Below are positions 35,033 to 48,968 of a stretch of DNA of 64,000 bases, in pieces. The notes beneath the pieces are model-generated. The model was given only the letters and a program-made list of their open reading frames with translations, had not been told where the DNA came from and ran no database searches. The DNA lies in contig CM036160.1 in NCBI GenBank assembly GCA_020631735.1, positions 4,014,407 to 4,078,406 on the forward strand. Direction: 5' to 3'. A program made the position numbers and the translations under genes. Position 1 is the first letter of the stretch, and each line of letters opens with the position of its first letter. The DNA is from Saccharum officinarum. Taxonomy: Eukaryota > Streptophyta > Magnoliopsida > Poales > Poaceae.

Positions 35033-35314
35033 ATGGAGGTCAGACCAAAAGCCAAGATGGCGATGTTTGTGGATGCCGTTTACCTTGGTGGCATCCTTTT
35101 TGCACCTCTCTGCCTTCCCTGCCAGTGGTTGCGGGTGAAAACTTTCCCACTGTGGTGGGCTGGCATAGCCAATGCCATTGGCGTCCTTATCACCTTCGTG
35201 AAGGCTTCGTTAGGAAACGACTTGGCACCATGGTTATTTCCACATCTCCTGCTTAGTTTCTGGTGGAGTACGTTCCTTCGAGTCGTTCTTGTGCAGGTGC
35301 TTCTGAGTTTATGA
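35033..35314 (+). CDS. Putative small membrane protein or gene fragment, 93 aa
   Basis: The open frame starts MEVRPKAKMAMFVDAVYLGG. Three hydrophobic stretches (about residues 12-30, 41-58 and 66-92) suggest two or three membrane segments, with Trp-rich turns. I do not recognise the family. The frame has no stop upstream back to about 35000, so the start is uncertain. With no homologue information and a short length it may be a transposon-carried exon and not a whole gene. Confidence 0.35.
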   Translation: MEVRPKAKMAMFVDAVYLGGILFAPLCLPCQWLRVKTFPLWWAGIANAIGVLITFVKASLGNDLAPWLFPHLLLSFWWSTFLRVVLVQVLLSL

Positions 35315-36307
35315 CATCAAAAATTTGTAAGTAAACGGGGATGTGAAGGATTGCCACTGCACAAGAAAAAAGGAAGATAGTAGCGAGGGCATAGAGTTGG
35401 AAGCTTAGTCTTTCTAGCTCTCTTAATCTTGTTGTCCTTTATTTTTTGCGTACCTCAGTTTTGAGGCTTGAAGTCTAAAGTCCTTTGTATACTTTAGCTG
35501 TGTATATCCATATGCAGATATAGCGGCCAGATCGATTTCTATCCATTATCTAAAAAATGTGTATCTTTATACATCTATCTATATTTTTCTAAGATAATAA
35601 TAGCTTGTTTGGCCCTATTCGTTGGAGTGATTTGGACAAGAATTAACTCTCACGCTGTACACTATTATTAATTTGTTATTAGACATATATAAATATCTAA
35701 GGAATTCCGACATAAAATAAAAATGTACTAGAAAATAAAATCCTACTACTGCAAAATCAATTTCATAAGAATTGGTGTAATTGGATGATTTGCGTTCAGT
35801 CTCTGCTGTATGCATAGACTTTGCATGACTTGGGTGTCAATTCTATACATGGCACCATAATCCCAACTAATCTTATTCCAGTCATGATATACTCTAACAT
35901 CTATATATGGTTTTCGACAGGGAGGAGAGCCCTCGGTGATCATGTTGGATATCAATCTACAACATTCTCAGGACCCGGTTACTCATGCAGCACGCTTGAT
36001 CCAAACGTGGTCTGTCCACCACGAGTACCATCGCCCTCACCGTAATTGCTATTGCAATGGGCTTAGCGTTACACGTTTATGAAAACTATTTTCAAAAAGT
36101 TCAAATGCTACTTGACATTACAGTTCTGTCATTAGGACATTAAAAAAGACAATTCGAGAATAAACAAGGACTCATTGAAGCAGACACAAACGATGGATGT
36201 ACACACCGCCCATGTACTTAAAGATGTTTACATTTATATGTATATCTATATTCTATATCGATTTCTGTATCTATGTATCTATATGGGTATCTATATTCTA
36301 TAATATC
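35315..36307. other. AT-rich intergenic DNA with one half of a diverged direct repeat
   Basis: No gene was seen. About 35589-35690 (AAGATAATAATAGCTTG... through ...CTGTACACTATTATTAA) is a diverged direct copy of about 36555-36653. Short TCTATA-type simple repeats lie around 36235-36305. Confidence 0.5.
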
Positions 36308-36309
36308 TA

Positions 36310-36518
36310 CTCCCTCCATCGTAAAAAAAGTGTAATTCTATATATATAAATATTAATATTTATGGTACATAACTAGTATCGTTGGATAGATCGTTGAATA
36401 TATTTTTAAAATAAACTTATTTGGAGATAAAATGTTGATTTTTTTCTAGAAATCTAATTAAACTTAAAAAGTTTGATTAGTACGAGTCCATAGTGACTCT
36501 TTTTATAGGACAGGGGAG
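36310..36518. mobile_element. Stowaway-like MITE, 209 bp
   Basis: The left end is CTCCCTCCATCG after TA (36308-36309). The right end is GGGGAG followed by TA (36519-36520). The interior is AT-rich and has no ORF. TA target duplication and the CTCCCTCC terminus are the Stowaway (mariner-type) hallmarks. Confidence 0.8.
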
Positions 36519-36520
36519 TA

Positions 36521-37200
36521 TGTATCTTTAATTTATACAACTATATCTATATTTCATAAGATAACAATTGCTTGTTTGGCTCTGTTCTATTCAATGGCTT
36601 CGATCAGAAAATTAACTCTCGCACTGTACTGTTATTAATATACTAGGCATAATAGCTGAAAGATTTCGCGTTGGGTGATATTATAATTGTCCATGACCCA
36701 TAAATTAAACCAGCTTAGCTAAAAGAATGAGTTTTCGGATATCTGTGAAAAGTATTCGCGTTGGGTGTTTATATAATTTTTTACCCCCTTCATATTGGGC
36801 ATTTCAACCTTTACCTGTGCATTAACCTTTTCTAAAACTTTCACGTAATTTGTAGGACAGGGACATAGCATGATTGCTTTGTGCGCCAAAGAATATCAAC
36901 TTCAATAAAAAAAACACTTCTTGCGGTTTTGGTGAGTCTATCTAATTAAAGTATTAAACCCCTGGTATGACGTCACCGTAGTATGATCTAACACAAACAG
37001 TACAATCCCATCTCCAGTGATTGGTCGAAATAATCAGTAGCTTAATTTGACAATGCCGTTGTCTACGGTCTACCAAGCCAGCGAGCGCTCAATCGTCTTA
37101 TTATTACAACATTTATTTGGATATATGATATTGCAACCTATACTAGCTAGATAGCTAGTCTGAAAACAGAAATACAGATAACCTCAACTCTCATACATAT
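36521..37200. other. Intergenic, downstream of the aldo/keto reductase gene
   Basis: AT-rich and non-coding. It contains the second half of the diverged direct repeat (36555-36653). It should include the 3' UTR of the minus-strand gene that ends at 37201; no clear poly-A signal was singled out. Confidence 0.5.
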
Positions 37201-38573
<1,373 letters not shown>

Positions 38574-39328
38574 TGATGGTTTGCTGGATCGACTAGACTC
38601 TGCCGAGATGCTTGCTACCGAGGCTGTTGGTGTGGTAGGAGTAGTGCGGTTGTTGTCGCGTTCCAGTGCACGGGTATTTGTACTTGCAGTAGAACCCAGG
38701 AGCTGGCGTCACGGAGTGTGTCATATGGGCTACGACTGTACGAGTACTGTACCGGAAGAAATTGGTCAGAAACCGTTCGTCCAAAAGGCCGTGGTTCTGC
38801 CTCTCTACTCCCTGTATATGTTGATGATGACACAAAGGCAGCTGGCGTAATCGCTTAGGTGATGCCACTCAACTGGAACTGCAAAAGTATTTTCTAGCAC
38901 GTCGTTTACAAATGGTCAGGTTTGATTGGTAGAAATGAGAGAATTTCTAGTACGACTTTTACAAATGGTCCGATTTGGATTACAAAGGTCAGAGTATTTT
39001 CAGGGGCAATAAGTAATGTGGCTCACCGTCCCCAGAAATCATTTCTATAATCCAAAATTGAAAATCGGCAGCAAAAAGTAGCAAGTTTTCACGGTAGAGC
39101 CTCTGTGGTGTGCTAGTATCCCTATTTCTATCTGTATATGTATTTATGTATCTATATCTGTATCTGTATCCGTATCTGTATGAAAATTTAATGAAATATG
39201 TATCTATTTGATTGGAAGCCTATGCCTCATAATGCTAATAAATATATAAAATATGTTTGCTAGTCTAATGAAGAAGTAGCAAGTTTATTAACTCAATTAA
39301 TGACACGCCTAATAAATATATAACAACA
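38574..39328. other. Upstream region of the aldo/keto reductase gene
   Basis: The first ~300 bases are the presumed leader and proximal promoter (transcription to the left). No unambiguous TATA box was seen. GTATCTATATCTGTATC-type simple repeats lie at about 39121-39182. The CACTA element starts just right of this. Confidence 0.45.
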
Positions 39329-39331
39329 ACA

Positions 39332-42300
39332 CACTACCAGATTTTATGAAGTTTCCTAGTGAATTTCCCGAGTGTTTTATCAAAACACTCGGGATTACCC
39401 GAGTGTTCTATATTACACTCGGGAGATGATAAAGCACTCGGCGTATTGCTTTGTTCCCGTGTGTCTCTGTTTGCCTTCGGGAAACGTTTGTTTTAGACGT
39501 AGAAAGTTTAGTCGGACACAGCTAAAATGAACGGCATCAGCAGAATCCCGAGTGTTTTGAGGAAGATGGCCTTCGGGAACTAGTTTTGCTAACGTGGCGT
39601 CAAAAAGTCGCGTCCGGCTGCCGGAAAGCGGTGCCCTTCCCGCCGCTCCTGTGATTTACACGCCCAACATTTCAGCTAGACCAAAACCCTCGAAGCCTCC
39701 GCAGCCAAGAAAAATTTCAGTCCAGGTGCGCACACAACCTGCCGCCACCATCGTCTCCGAACCCGGCACCACCGTAATCCCACACGCTCCAGTTCCCAGT
39801 GCTGCTCCCACTGCCATCCCCATGGGCTAGAAGCTAGTAGCACCAACGAAACTCAGCTAAATACCCTAGTTCCAGTTTGTTCCCCAAATAACAGAGCTCC
39901 AATCTGCTCAGCCCCCTCCGATTCCCCATCCCTCATAAATCCCCAGCTCTATAGATCAGCTCTCTCACTACAGATCCGTGGTCCGTCCCCTTCTCTGGAT
40001 GCAAACGGGACAGCCTAAGGTAAGAGAGGCGGAAAATGAAGGAAATTTTGCTCTGGTTTTTTTTTTGGTTTTCCTGTGATTCGGAGGTCAAGATTTAATT
40101 ATAGGTTTCCAATTTTGATGCAAGGTGTTGGATTGGAAGAAATCTTGCTCAATCCCCCTCCATGGATCCAAATGAAGGAGCGTGAAGTAAGGATGGGTCA
40201 AAATTTGCAATGTTCCAGTTTCTTCCTGTGATTGTAGATTCGTGACTTGCATTTGGATTTGTAGTTCTGAGGGGAACTGTAGGATTTGACGAAATCTTGA
40301 AGCATCACCTCTGTAAAGTTACAAAGAAAGTCCTGAACCGTGCATAATGGTAAGATTATCATCTTTTCTGCATTTTTTTCTCCATTTCTTTCATATTCAG
40401 TTAAGTAATTTTTCTAAACAATATAGGGAAACCATTTAGGTGAACTTTGACTGATGAATACAGTATACCTACAAAACAACACACAATTCCTTGTACAAAA
40501 TGGGAGAAAGCAAGGAACAATAGAAAGAAAGAAATTATTCCAGAATGAATCAAGCAAGTGGTGTCACCGTGACTTTCTATCTTTGCCCTGTTTAGTTGGG
40601 TGTAACTTTGCAGCTTCAAAGATTTCCCTACAATTTATTTATTCCAAAATTAATCCTTGTAGTACCTAAAATAAATACAAACTACTGAGTACTTCTATTA
40701 TGTCAATCACAATTGCTTACTGCTGTCCATTGGCCCTGTACTTGCATTTATCTTCCTGTTTTACTATAAATTGTGTGGTTTTAACAGATACTATAGGGAT
40801 CTAGTTATTTCCCCAAATTGCATTACATCTGTTATTTTCCATGTTCCTACAATTTTCTTGCTGCTTTACTACAAATTTGTGTGGTAACAGATACGTATAT
40901 TGATTCAGGTCTGTTCCCAAATTCTATTACAGCTGGAATTAGCTCTGAAGTCACCAAGTCTGCTAAAGGATCTGCTGCTCATTAATACACCATCGCTGCT
41001 GCTGCACTTGAACTTACTGGGAGAAGGTAACTTAGTTGTAATTCTTCTTCCCCATTGCATGTTGTTTTTCTGTGGTGCCTTTGTGTGATGAATATATGTC
41101 TAGCGTCATGTTGAATATTGCTGGTTTTTCGCTCTGCTTGTTATGTAAAAATACAAATAAATTGATTGATAATACCATTGAAGGTTATGCTGCTTTGGCC
41201 ATGGTAATTTGCCTCTTGCTCGAATGATGCAAAGAATTGTTTCTTTACAATATGATAGTATTGTGTGTTTCTGCAACTTATTGCTTAGCCAAACAGGATA
41301 AAAAGTTGTATAACATACCTGCATGTTTTCATCTGTTGTGTGATTTATTTAGTGAAATTTGCTAACCAATATTAACTAATAATTTTTTATGTAGATCATT
41401 CAAAAACAACTCAATATTCCAATACCTCCACTGGTACCGCCATCACAAAATGGATCATCTCATCAGGTTTGCATAGTTTGAACCAATTGATGTCACTTTT
41501 CAAATTCAGTGATCTAACTTTCTTCTAAAAATGAAGGGAACATCTGGACGATCAGACGTAGTTCCTACAGACACTGGTGCTGCTACTGCTAGAGAGGCTA
41601 GAGAAGGGGAAGTTGTTGCAAATGGAGGTCATATATATGAATCAATGTCGATCAATTAGGCCAATCTCATAATGATCTTATGCTTCTCAACTTAGTGCTG
41701 TTATCAAACATGTGGTGAAGTTTGGTGATTTGGCCATGTCCTGACCTTTTGTGAACCTCTAGAATTTCTGACTTTTGTTGATCTAACCATCAATGTGCCC
41801 TTTTATGAAATCTGAACATGTAGAACATGTGGTCATGGAGTGTATGGCTATTTTTTGACTTCTGAAATTGTAAGACATGTGCAACTCTAAATATTTGACC
41901 ATGGCATGAGCCTAGCAGAAATGGTGTATAAATTATATTCGTTCTATGCTGGATGACATGTTATGTGATTGCCATATGTCCCTTTAAGAAAAGAAAGGCA
42001 AATGTATTAGTAAATAAAACAATAGCATGAAACAATCCTGAGCATAGGCTCTGTACAGGTACTCGGGAGATACAACACAATCCCGAGTGCAAGCTTTGTT
42101 GAAACACTCGGGAGCTATACTCAATAGCTCCGTCACCCCGGCACACAACCGTTAACATGAACCTTTCCCGTGTGCGCAATGTTTCCCTAGTGTTGATTGA
42201 AACACTCGGGGACAGATAAATTTGCCGAGTGTTTTTATCTTACACACTCGGTGAACATGAAGTTTCCCGACCTGCTGCTCCCGAGTGTCATTCGCCGAGT

Positions 42301-42388
42301 GCTTACCCTCGGGAAAGTGTTTCCCGAGTGTTTTATTGTTTTTCCCGAGTGTTTTTGACACTAGGGAACTCCGCACAATCTGGTAGTA
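39332..42388. mobile_element. Non-autonomous CACTA transposon, 3,057 bp
   Basis: The left terminus is CACTACCAGATT and the right is AATCTGGTAGTA. The outermost right base is A where G is expected, a one-base change. The flanking ACA (39329-39331 and 42389-42391) is the 3-bp target duplication. Subterminal regions carry many CCCGAGTG/CACTCGGG motifs (39370-39550 and 42060-42365), the usual transposase-binding arrays. No TNP2-like transposase is present. The interior (about 39590-41640) holds a 78-codon Pro-rich frame at 39594-39830 and exon-like stretches with splice-like borders (for example TAAG|GTAAG near 40020), possibly captured or degenerate transposon exons. Confidence 0.88.
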
Positions 42389-42391
42389 ACA

Positions 42392-42751
42392 ATATCAATA
42401 ATATACTTAAAGGTATAAAATATACTAAAAATATTCTTAAAATACGATAATATAAATTATTTATGTACATTAATAATATGCTTAAAATATAAATATACGG
42501 TTAATGTGCACTCTTATAGTCTGATTATAAAGATAAATTATTCGTTTTTATATTTTCTAAAAAGTATATGTTTTCTAAGAAATATAATATATTTTAATAC
42601 TGCAGTAAGCTAGCAATTTTAATTAATGAGTAGCGAGAGCAATGACAAGGAAATATATTTTTACAAGAGTTTTTATTGTGTTGACAGAACCGTGTGTTTT
42701 TCTTTTAAAAAAGAGAGTTTACACAGCCGGACCAAGTTATTATTATTATAG
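42392..42751. other. AT-rich intergenic DNA
   Basis: No gene or terminus was recognised. Confidence 0.4.
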
Positions 42752-42800
42752 ATTATATATCTATATCTATATCTATATCTATATCTATATCTATATCTAT
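42752..42800. repeat. (CTATAT)n microsatellite
   Basis: A run of six-base CTATAT units. The Helitron start TCTATACC at 42796 overlaps its last unit. Confidence 0.85.
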
Positions 42801-44117
42801 ACCTAATAATAAAGAGGCAAATTTCAGACTCTTTTTTTTCGTCCATCCATTTCTTTTGTCCGTTTTCGTCTAACTACCTGTCTGGACTTATATATATATA
42901 ACCCGTACTTATACGAGTTAGAATAGCTCACGTGCAGACCAATATAGAGTAGGAATTCTAATCTGAATAGATTCCTCAGCTGAGTACTCTAAATAGAACT
43001 CTTAATAATAAATAGAAAAGGATAAGAATTATATTTTTTTATTTTGCACCGCTTTCTTTATTTACGTACGACTTAGAATAGCTCGCGTCTAAACGAATAT
43101 GGAGTACGAATTCTAATCTAAATAGATTTCTAGTACTAAAGAGTCAAAATTTCTTGCCAACAAAATTTTTCTTTCAACTAAGACAACGACTCTATTTCAG
43201 TTTATATTTTTCCGTTTTAATGTCCGAGTCCTAATCCTGTTCCGAGTCGCTTGCTTGAGTCCAAATCAGATATGTCCCCTCTAGCTCCAAGGCAAAGGCG
43301 GGAGGTGCACATTTATAGACAGCTCACAACAACTATGTTAGCCTACTATTTAAATAAATAATAATGATAATTTTTTAATGGTCATTCATTCTCTAAAATA
43401 CCATATATAGGCTGGAGCAGCGTGTTCAGACAAGTACAAAGTTTGAATAGAATATAAAACGTTTTTATGGTCCATTACTCTTTTCGGTGCTCATAAAAAT
43501 TAGAGCAGTTTGTCTACATATGTCATATGATCTGCTAGGTGACTCTGAACTTTAAAACCAAAAAATTAGAATCTATACATCCCATTACAACGACTATGTA
43601 TTCCTATATATATTTTCTGAACTTTAAAACCAAAAACCAACCTGCAGGTAAAACAAGTTATGAGAAAAACAAGTAGGCCTAAACTACTTAAATTCATCAC
43701 TTTACTTTAATTGAGTATTTTCTTATAGAATTAAAATCTATAACAACGCATACTTATACCATCTATTTTTTTCTAATATTAAAGTATGAATCGTTTTCAT
43801 GGTCCTTTTTTACCAATCTTGTACGAGTTCAAGTAGTGTGACTTTTTCTTATAGAATTAAAATCCATAACAACGTACATTTATGCCATCTATTTTTTTAT
43901 AGTATTAAAGTATGAATCATTTCCATGATTCTTTTTTCCTGATCCTGTACGAGTTCAAGTAGTGTGACTGAAATAAAATCTTAAGATCAATTGAGAAACA
44001 TAGCGTAATAATTAATCTCAAATCCTCTCGTGTCTAATGTACCAATAGATTTTCGAGCCACAAGCAATCCAGTTATAGATTCTAAATCTCGTTGCAACGC
44101 ATGTGTATTTTTGCTAG
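42796..44117 (+). mobile_element. Non-autonomous Helitron A, 1,322 bp
   Basis: It starts TCTATACCTAATAATAAAG after A (42795). It ends GTATTTTTGCTAG before T (44118), with CGTTGCAACG just upstream as the terminal hairpin. A|TC...CTAG|T is the canonical Helitron structure with no target duplication. Its first ~160 bases match the 5' end of the inverted Helitron E (50750 leftward). No Rep/helicase was seen. Confidence 0.7.
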
Positions 44118-45094
44118 TCTAATATTAAAAAGGCAAAATTTTTCTTTGCCAATTATTTTCGTCTTGCCCTTCTCTAACTAACTCCATGAATATGTTAACT
44201 ATCTACGTATCTCATATCACCTTTCTATAAGTCTCCTCTTTTATATATGACATATACAAGATTTTTTAAGGTAACCTGCATAGCCCCGTTCGGCTGTGCT
44301 GATAAGCCGGTTGAAAAACAATGTTGGCTGATTTGTTGTGAGAGAAAAATATTGTTTCGGCTGAAAAAACAAGCTGAAATGTATGGATTATAAGCCGGAT
44401 AAACAGGGTCATAAATAGGAATCTTAATTCAAATAGGCACCGATCCGACTAACCTGAATAGGATTCCTAATCCAAATAAATCTATATCTACTTATATATT
44501 TTATTATAATCTATCTTTCCTTTCTAATCTTCTCCTAATATTAAATTATAAACAACAACAAAATGTTTTTTTCGGTTTTCATCCTTTTTTTCATGTTCTC
44601 TTTTTTCTTCAATTCCGTTTTCACACAGCCAAAAAACTCATGTGCGTCCTGCTTCGTCAAATTCCCGTCGGTTCCATGAGCCAAGGAAAAAACACAACTG
44701 ATATATGACTAGGAGTCGTTACCGAAATTCCTCAAAAGAAAAAAAGAGTCACCACCGAATAGAGGAGAGGGAGAAGAGTCCGATCTAGAAGAAGAATGAG
44801 TTTCTTGTTAGTCCTTTTTTATTCTTTTCCAATCCATCTCTTTACCCGTTTGGCTCTTTTTTTGTTGTTGTTGTTGTTACGGTTTCGTCTCTTTTTTTCA
44901 TTTCGACCTTTTTCCATCCATTCTTATTTTGTTTTTTATGTATATTCTACAGATCTGTCTTTATCCATTTCGTCTTTTTACAGTTTTGTCTCTTTTTTCG
45001 TTCTTTTCTCTCTCTTTTTCCCTGTAAGTAGAGGAGGGAATTAAACTTTAATGTAAAATAGAGAATTAAATTCATAACTTTAGTTTTGAACAAA
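44118..45094 (+). mobile_element. 5' part of a second Helitron-like element (B), 3' end not found
   Basis: TCTAATATTAAAAAGGC at 44118 looks like a Helitron 5' end. It sits directly after Helitron A, whose insertion site A|T would have supplied the required preceding A (42795). The element contains a 127-bp MITE (44283-44409). About 44440-44612 recurs inverted at 50994-51130. A matching plus-strand CTAG end was not found before 45094. Coding potential at 44796-45044 is a low-complexity Phe/Ser/Leu frame from T-rich DNA and is not credible. Confidence 0.4.
44283..44409. mobile_element. Small MITE, 127 bp
   Basis: Near-inverted ends GCCCCGTTCGGCT... and ...CCGGATAAACAGGGT are flanked by CATA on both sides (44279-44282 and 44410-44413). 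The GTTCGGCTNNGCTGATAAGCC type is a common grass MITE. The superfamily is not assigned. Confidence 0.6.
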
Positions 45095-45367
45095 CTAGCT
45101 AGATGAATACCTGCGCGTTGCTGCAGGACTTTGAAATAAAACATTTGTAGAATATTAAATTAAACTATAGGAGAATGTGATAGGAAAACAAATAGTACAA
45201 CATGGATACCTTGCATGTTGATAGACTAAAAATAGTAATTGCAGTTAGTAGAAGACGATCTAGCAATTATTTGGAGGATGATGTGGCACTTAGTGGAGTA
45301 TGCCATGTGGTGTCCTGCATGTGGAGATCGAAAGATAGCAGGTTTGCTTTTATAAGAGATATATAGA
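45095..45367 (-). mobile_element. Mini-Helitron C, 273 bp
   Basis: On the minus strand it starts TCTATATATCTCTTATAAAA after A and ends TATTCATCTAGCTAG before T. The hairpin upstream of the end is CCTGC-AGCAACGC-GCAGG. It sits exactly at the A|T junction that forms the 5' edge of the next Helitron (45368). Confidence 0.75.
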
Positions 45368-48300
45368 TCTCTACAACTAAAAAGGCCCGGATGTTATCGT
45401 TTAATTAGTAACTAATCGCTTCACCCAGCTCCTAATCGCGCCCGGTTCTCTCTTACGCCCGCCCTCACCTCCCCAATCCCCATGTGTGAATGAAAAAAAA
45501 AATCACAACCGCTCGTACGCGCACGTCCTGCCTCTCCTCCCCATCCGGCCTTGGCTCCATGTTCGTCCCACGCCTCGCTTGCTGCGCCATCCTCCCCCAA
45601 CTTCAATCCCAATCCAGAACATGCATCGAGATGGGCAAGCTTCTCTCTGACCTCTACGCCGCCACCATCGCAGAGGCCCTTCGGCTATCCCATCCCCGCG
45701 CTCTGCCGCCACGGCGCCGCAGCGTCACTGCTCCTCACCTTCGCCCTGTGGGTTTGCGTCCCCCGCCCCGTCGGCCTCCCGCGGCGCTGCCCCCAATCGC
45801 GTCCCCGCCGCTGCCCCACCACTGCCCTACTCCACGCCGCCGCCGCCCCAACAACATGCCAGTGTGCCAGCGCCAACTCGCACAGTCGGCACGTTGGGTG
45901 TGGGTAAGCTGTGCCGCTGCGAGATCTTCCCCGGAGGTGATGACTGGAGCTCCTCACATCAAGGGCATTGGTGAGCAGGGATGCAGATCCTGTAGTAACC
46001 TTCATCTTCGCTGTTTTCCCAATAATGGAGTCCTAACCGTCGTAACTTCCTCTCTTCCTGACTTTGAGGCGGTCAACAAGCCAATAAAGCATGCAACTCC
46101 TCCAGACGTCCATGGCCATAGACCCAGAAGATCTACCAAGGCCCTGGTCAGACCTAGGGATGGACATGTCGGCCACCGCGAGCATGAAGATCGTCGATGG
46201 TCAAGAAAAGGCATGAAAGCTCAGTGATATTTTTCCTGGCTGCTTGGCAGGTCTGAACACTTGTTGCCTACTGAGAGCGTTGGTTTGCTTCATCACCCAC
46301 CCTATGACGTCTAACTCTAAGTGAAAGCAACTTTGCCTCATTTAGGTAGTAGTTAGTACTAACTGTTTGATTGTGTATGTCTTGAGTAGAATGTCTGAAT
46401 CAGCATCAATGTTTTCATGGGTACGCTGACATGCCTTTGTCCACCATTTTGCAGGGTAAGTGTTGGAGCTCATAAATATTGCCCGATTGCAAGGCCGAGA
46501 TGGAAATTATTTGCCTTCATAAACATCAGGCAAGAAACGGCCTTACATGATTCAGACTTAAATTCCTACCGCCATACTGAGAGGAAGAATAGAAAAACGG
46601 AGGTGCTTACATTGACAAGGATGCTTGTTTATGCCGCGATGTCGACTAATTTAGGAAGCAATTTGCTCATCTTGAAGAAAATGGTGGAAAAGACCCTGGG
46701 ATTCATGTGGTAAAAAAATGTTTTCACCTCCTTGGTAATTGTCAAAATGTATACTCTCTTCATCATATTTATCTTTTTTGTATTACTTGCGTGCTTGCAT
46801 GGCCATAGTGGGAAAACACTGAAGCATACAAAGAAAGGCCGCACATTGAAAAGCATACATCTCCTGCACCTGACACCTAATCACAATGTTTCAGTATAGC
46901 GCTATAGCCCTTGGTAGCAATGAACCGGCTAGAAATGGGAATTCATTTAAATTTAGTTTTACTGAAGTTAGGATGACAAAATGGGAATTCATTTAATACC
47001 AATAGTTATAAGCAGCCTAGATTAAATTGGGATATTAGGAAGCAAAATAAATAGCAAATAGTTAATATTTTCCCTTGAACTTTACACTATCAAAAAAGAA
47101 TGGTAAGTAAACTGAAACAGTTAACATTTTCCCTTGAACTTAGTGCTATCAGAAGAATGGTGTAAAGTGCTGTCATCTGATGCATAATCATTTATTCTGT
47201 AATTCCTACAGCACCTTGTGATGACACCTTTTTTATACTGAATACAGAACTAATTTCTTTAGTGTATCATTGCTTCTTCAGATTTGTTACATTCTTTCAC
47301 TTGTTTTTGTGTTCAGTTAAGAAATTGTGGCTCACACTTACACAGATCATGTGTGCTAGATAACGAGTTAGATATGTCAAGTAATTCTAATGTAGTTAAT
47401 CTGATTCTACTCTATTCAGAGTGCAAATGGCTAACATTAATGTGTCTGAATTCGAGTTAAGCAAGCTGACATATCTAATTTTAATACAAGGTTATGGAAG
47501 TACCTATAAATTGGCTATCTAATTAAGTACATTGGGATACTTCGGTATGATTTATTTTTTCCATATATATATATTTTTTCCATGAGTAATGGTTATATGT
47601 GTCTCTTTAGCTCTCCAGGTTTGGTGCCATCATGGTATTATTAGAAGTCAGATATTAGAAACCTTCTCCCATTGCTTAGGTATATATAATTTAGATTCGG
47701 TACAAACTAATTTATCTGCAATTTATATTTTAGAACCTGGTTTAAAGTTTGCTTTAGTTAAACAAGACTTTTCTTGCTTCATTTAAGATCACTTTGAGAT
47801 CTTGAGTTCCAACGAGGTATGTCACTTGTTACTGAGTCTAGGAGTTGTTCTTGAAGAGTAGAGTTATATTTTGCAATTGCTGCTCTCATGTTCTTATATT
47901 CGGAAATTGGATATGGCGTGATGAGGTTATCTAAAATCCCAGCTCTACTCTATTCTTGAATTGGCTCCTGCTGTTTTTAAAGTTTCCATTAGCTTTTTTT
48001 ATAGAAAAGAAGAGGATCAGAGCTCAGTCTAAAAGGATGGTTCATGTTTGGGTTCATTACAATCGAGTTAAGCACTGATTAAGCGCAGAGCTAAACTTTG
48101 TTGAGTATTGGTGAAATTATTCTCTATCTATATCAGTTCACCGGTAGATGAAACTGTCACAGGCTACATTGCTAACGCTGTTCGTCATTGCCCTGACCCA
48201 TACATTTTTTGGATGTTTTGGAAAAAAATCTCATTAATTTGTAGTGAGCTGTACAATTATCATGAAAACAAATTTATGAACATTTTGCAGTGAGCTGTAA

Positions 48301-48968
48301 AATTATCATGAAAGCAAATTAGGCTTACAATTTTTTGCCACATGGTTCCATTTAATGCCTCATATCTTGAGATTAAGGTTAAGTTATATGGCCATGGAAA
48401 GTTGTTCCTGTCTTTTTTTTTGTACAAACGATATGTGTTCTTTTGATTTCACTCGAACATGTGAATATTTGAATTTTTGATATTGTTTTGCAGAAAAAAT
48501 GAAATTGAGAGAATTTTAGAATAGGAAGTGGATATTAGAAGAATCTGCAAGAAAATGTATGTTTTCAGCAATTTTAGATTGATATATTTTGAATGAAATA
48601 TATTGTTTGGGGAATTAGTCAAGTGATTATACCCTCCACAAAATTTGTCCTAGACATACCTACTGTGATTAGGATATCAAGTATGTACATGTTATTGTCA
48701 TGAGCTACAAAACCTATTTATTATTGTCGACTTGTCGTCTTGGGTGATGTTTTTGTTGCAAAGAAAACTGGTAAGAAAAAGTAAAAGGAAAACTAATATG
48801 TTTCTTTGGGTTGACCATGTTCCTCGTCTCTATATGCAGGTTGGCACCTTGACAGGGCGTACAAACAGAGTACGACAAGGGCTTATTATTACCTCTAAAT
48901 TGATAGGTCAGCTTGGTGTGATTTGTTTCCTAATGTCTATGGCTTGTATTCCAGTTCTTTAGAATTGA

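Noticed and set aside
44796..45044. 82-codon Phe/Leu/Ser-rich ORF as a membrane protein
   Set aside because: It arises from T-rich low-complexity sequence and has no conserved pattern.
45490..46227. 245-codon Pro/Arg-rich ORF as a host gene
   Set aside because: It is low in complexity and lacks recognised domains. Several frames are open in this GC-rich DNA, and it lies inside a Helitron, so it is kept only as cargo.
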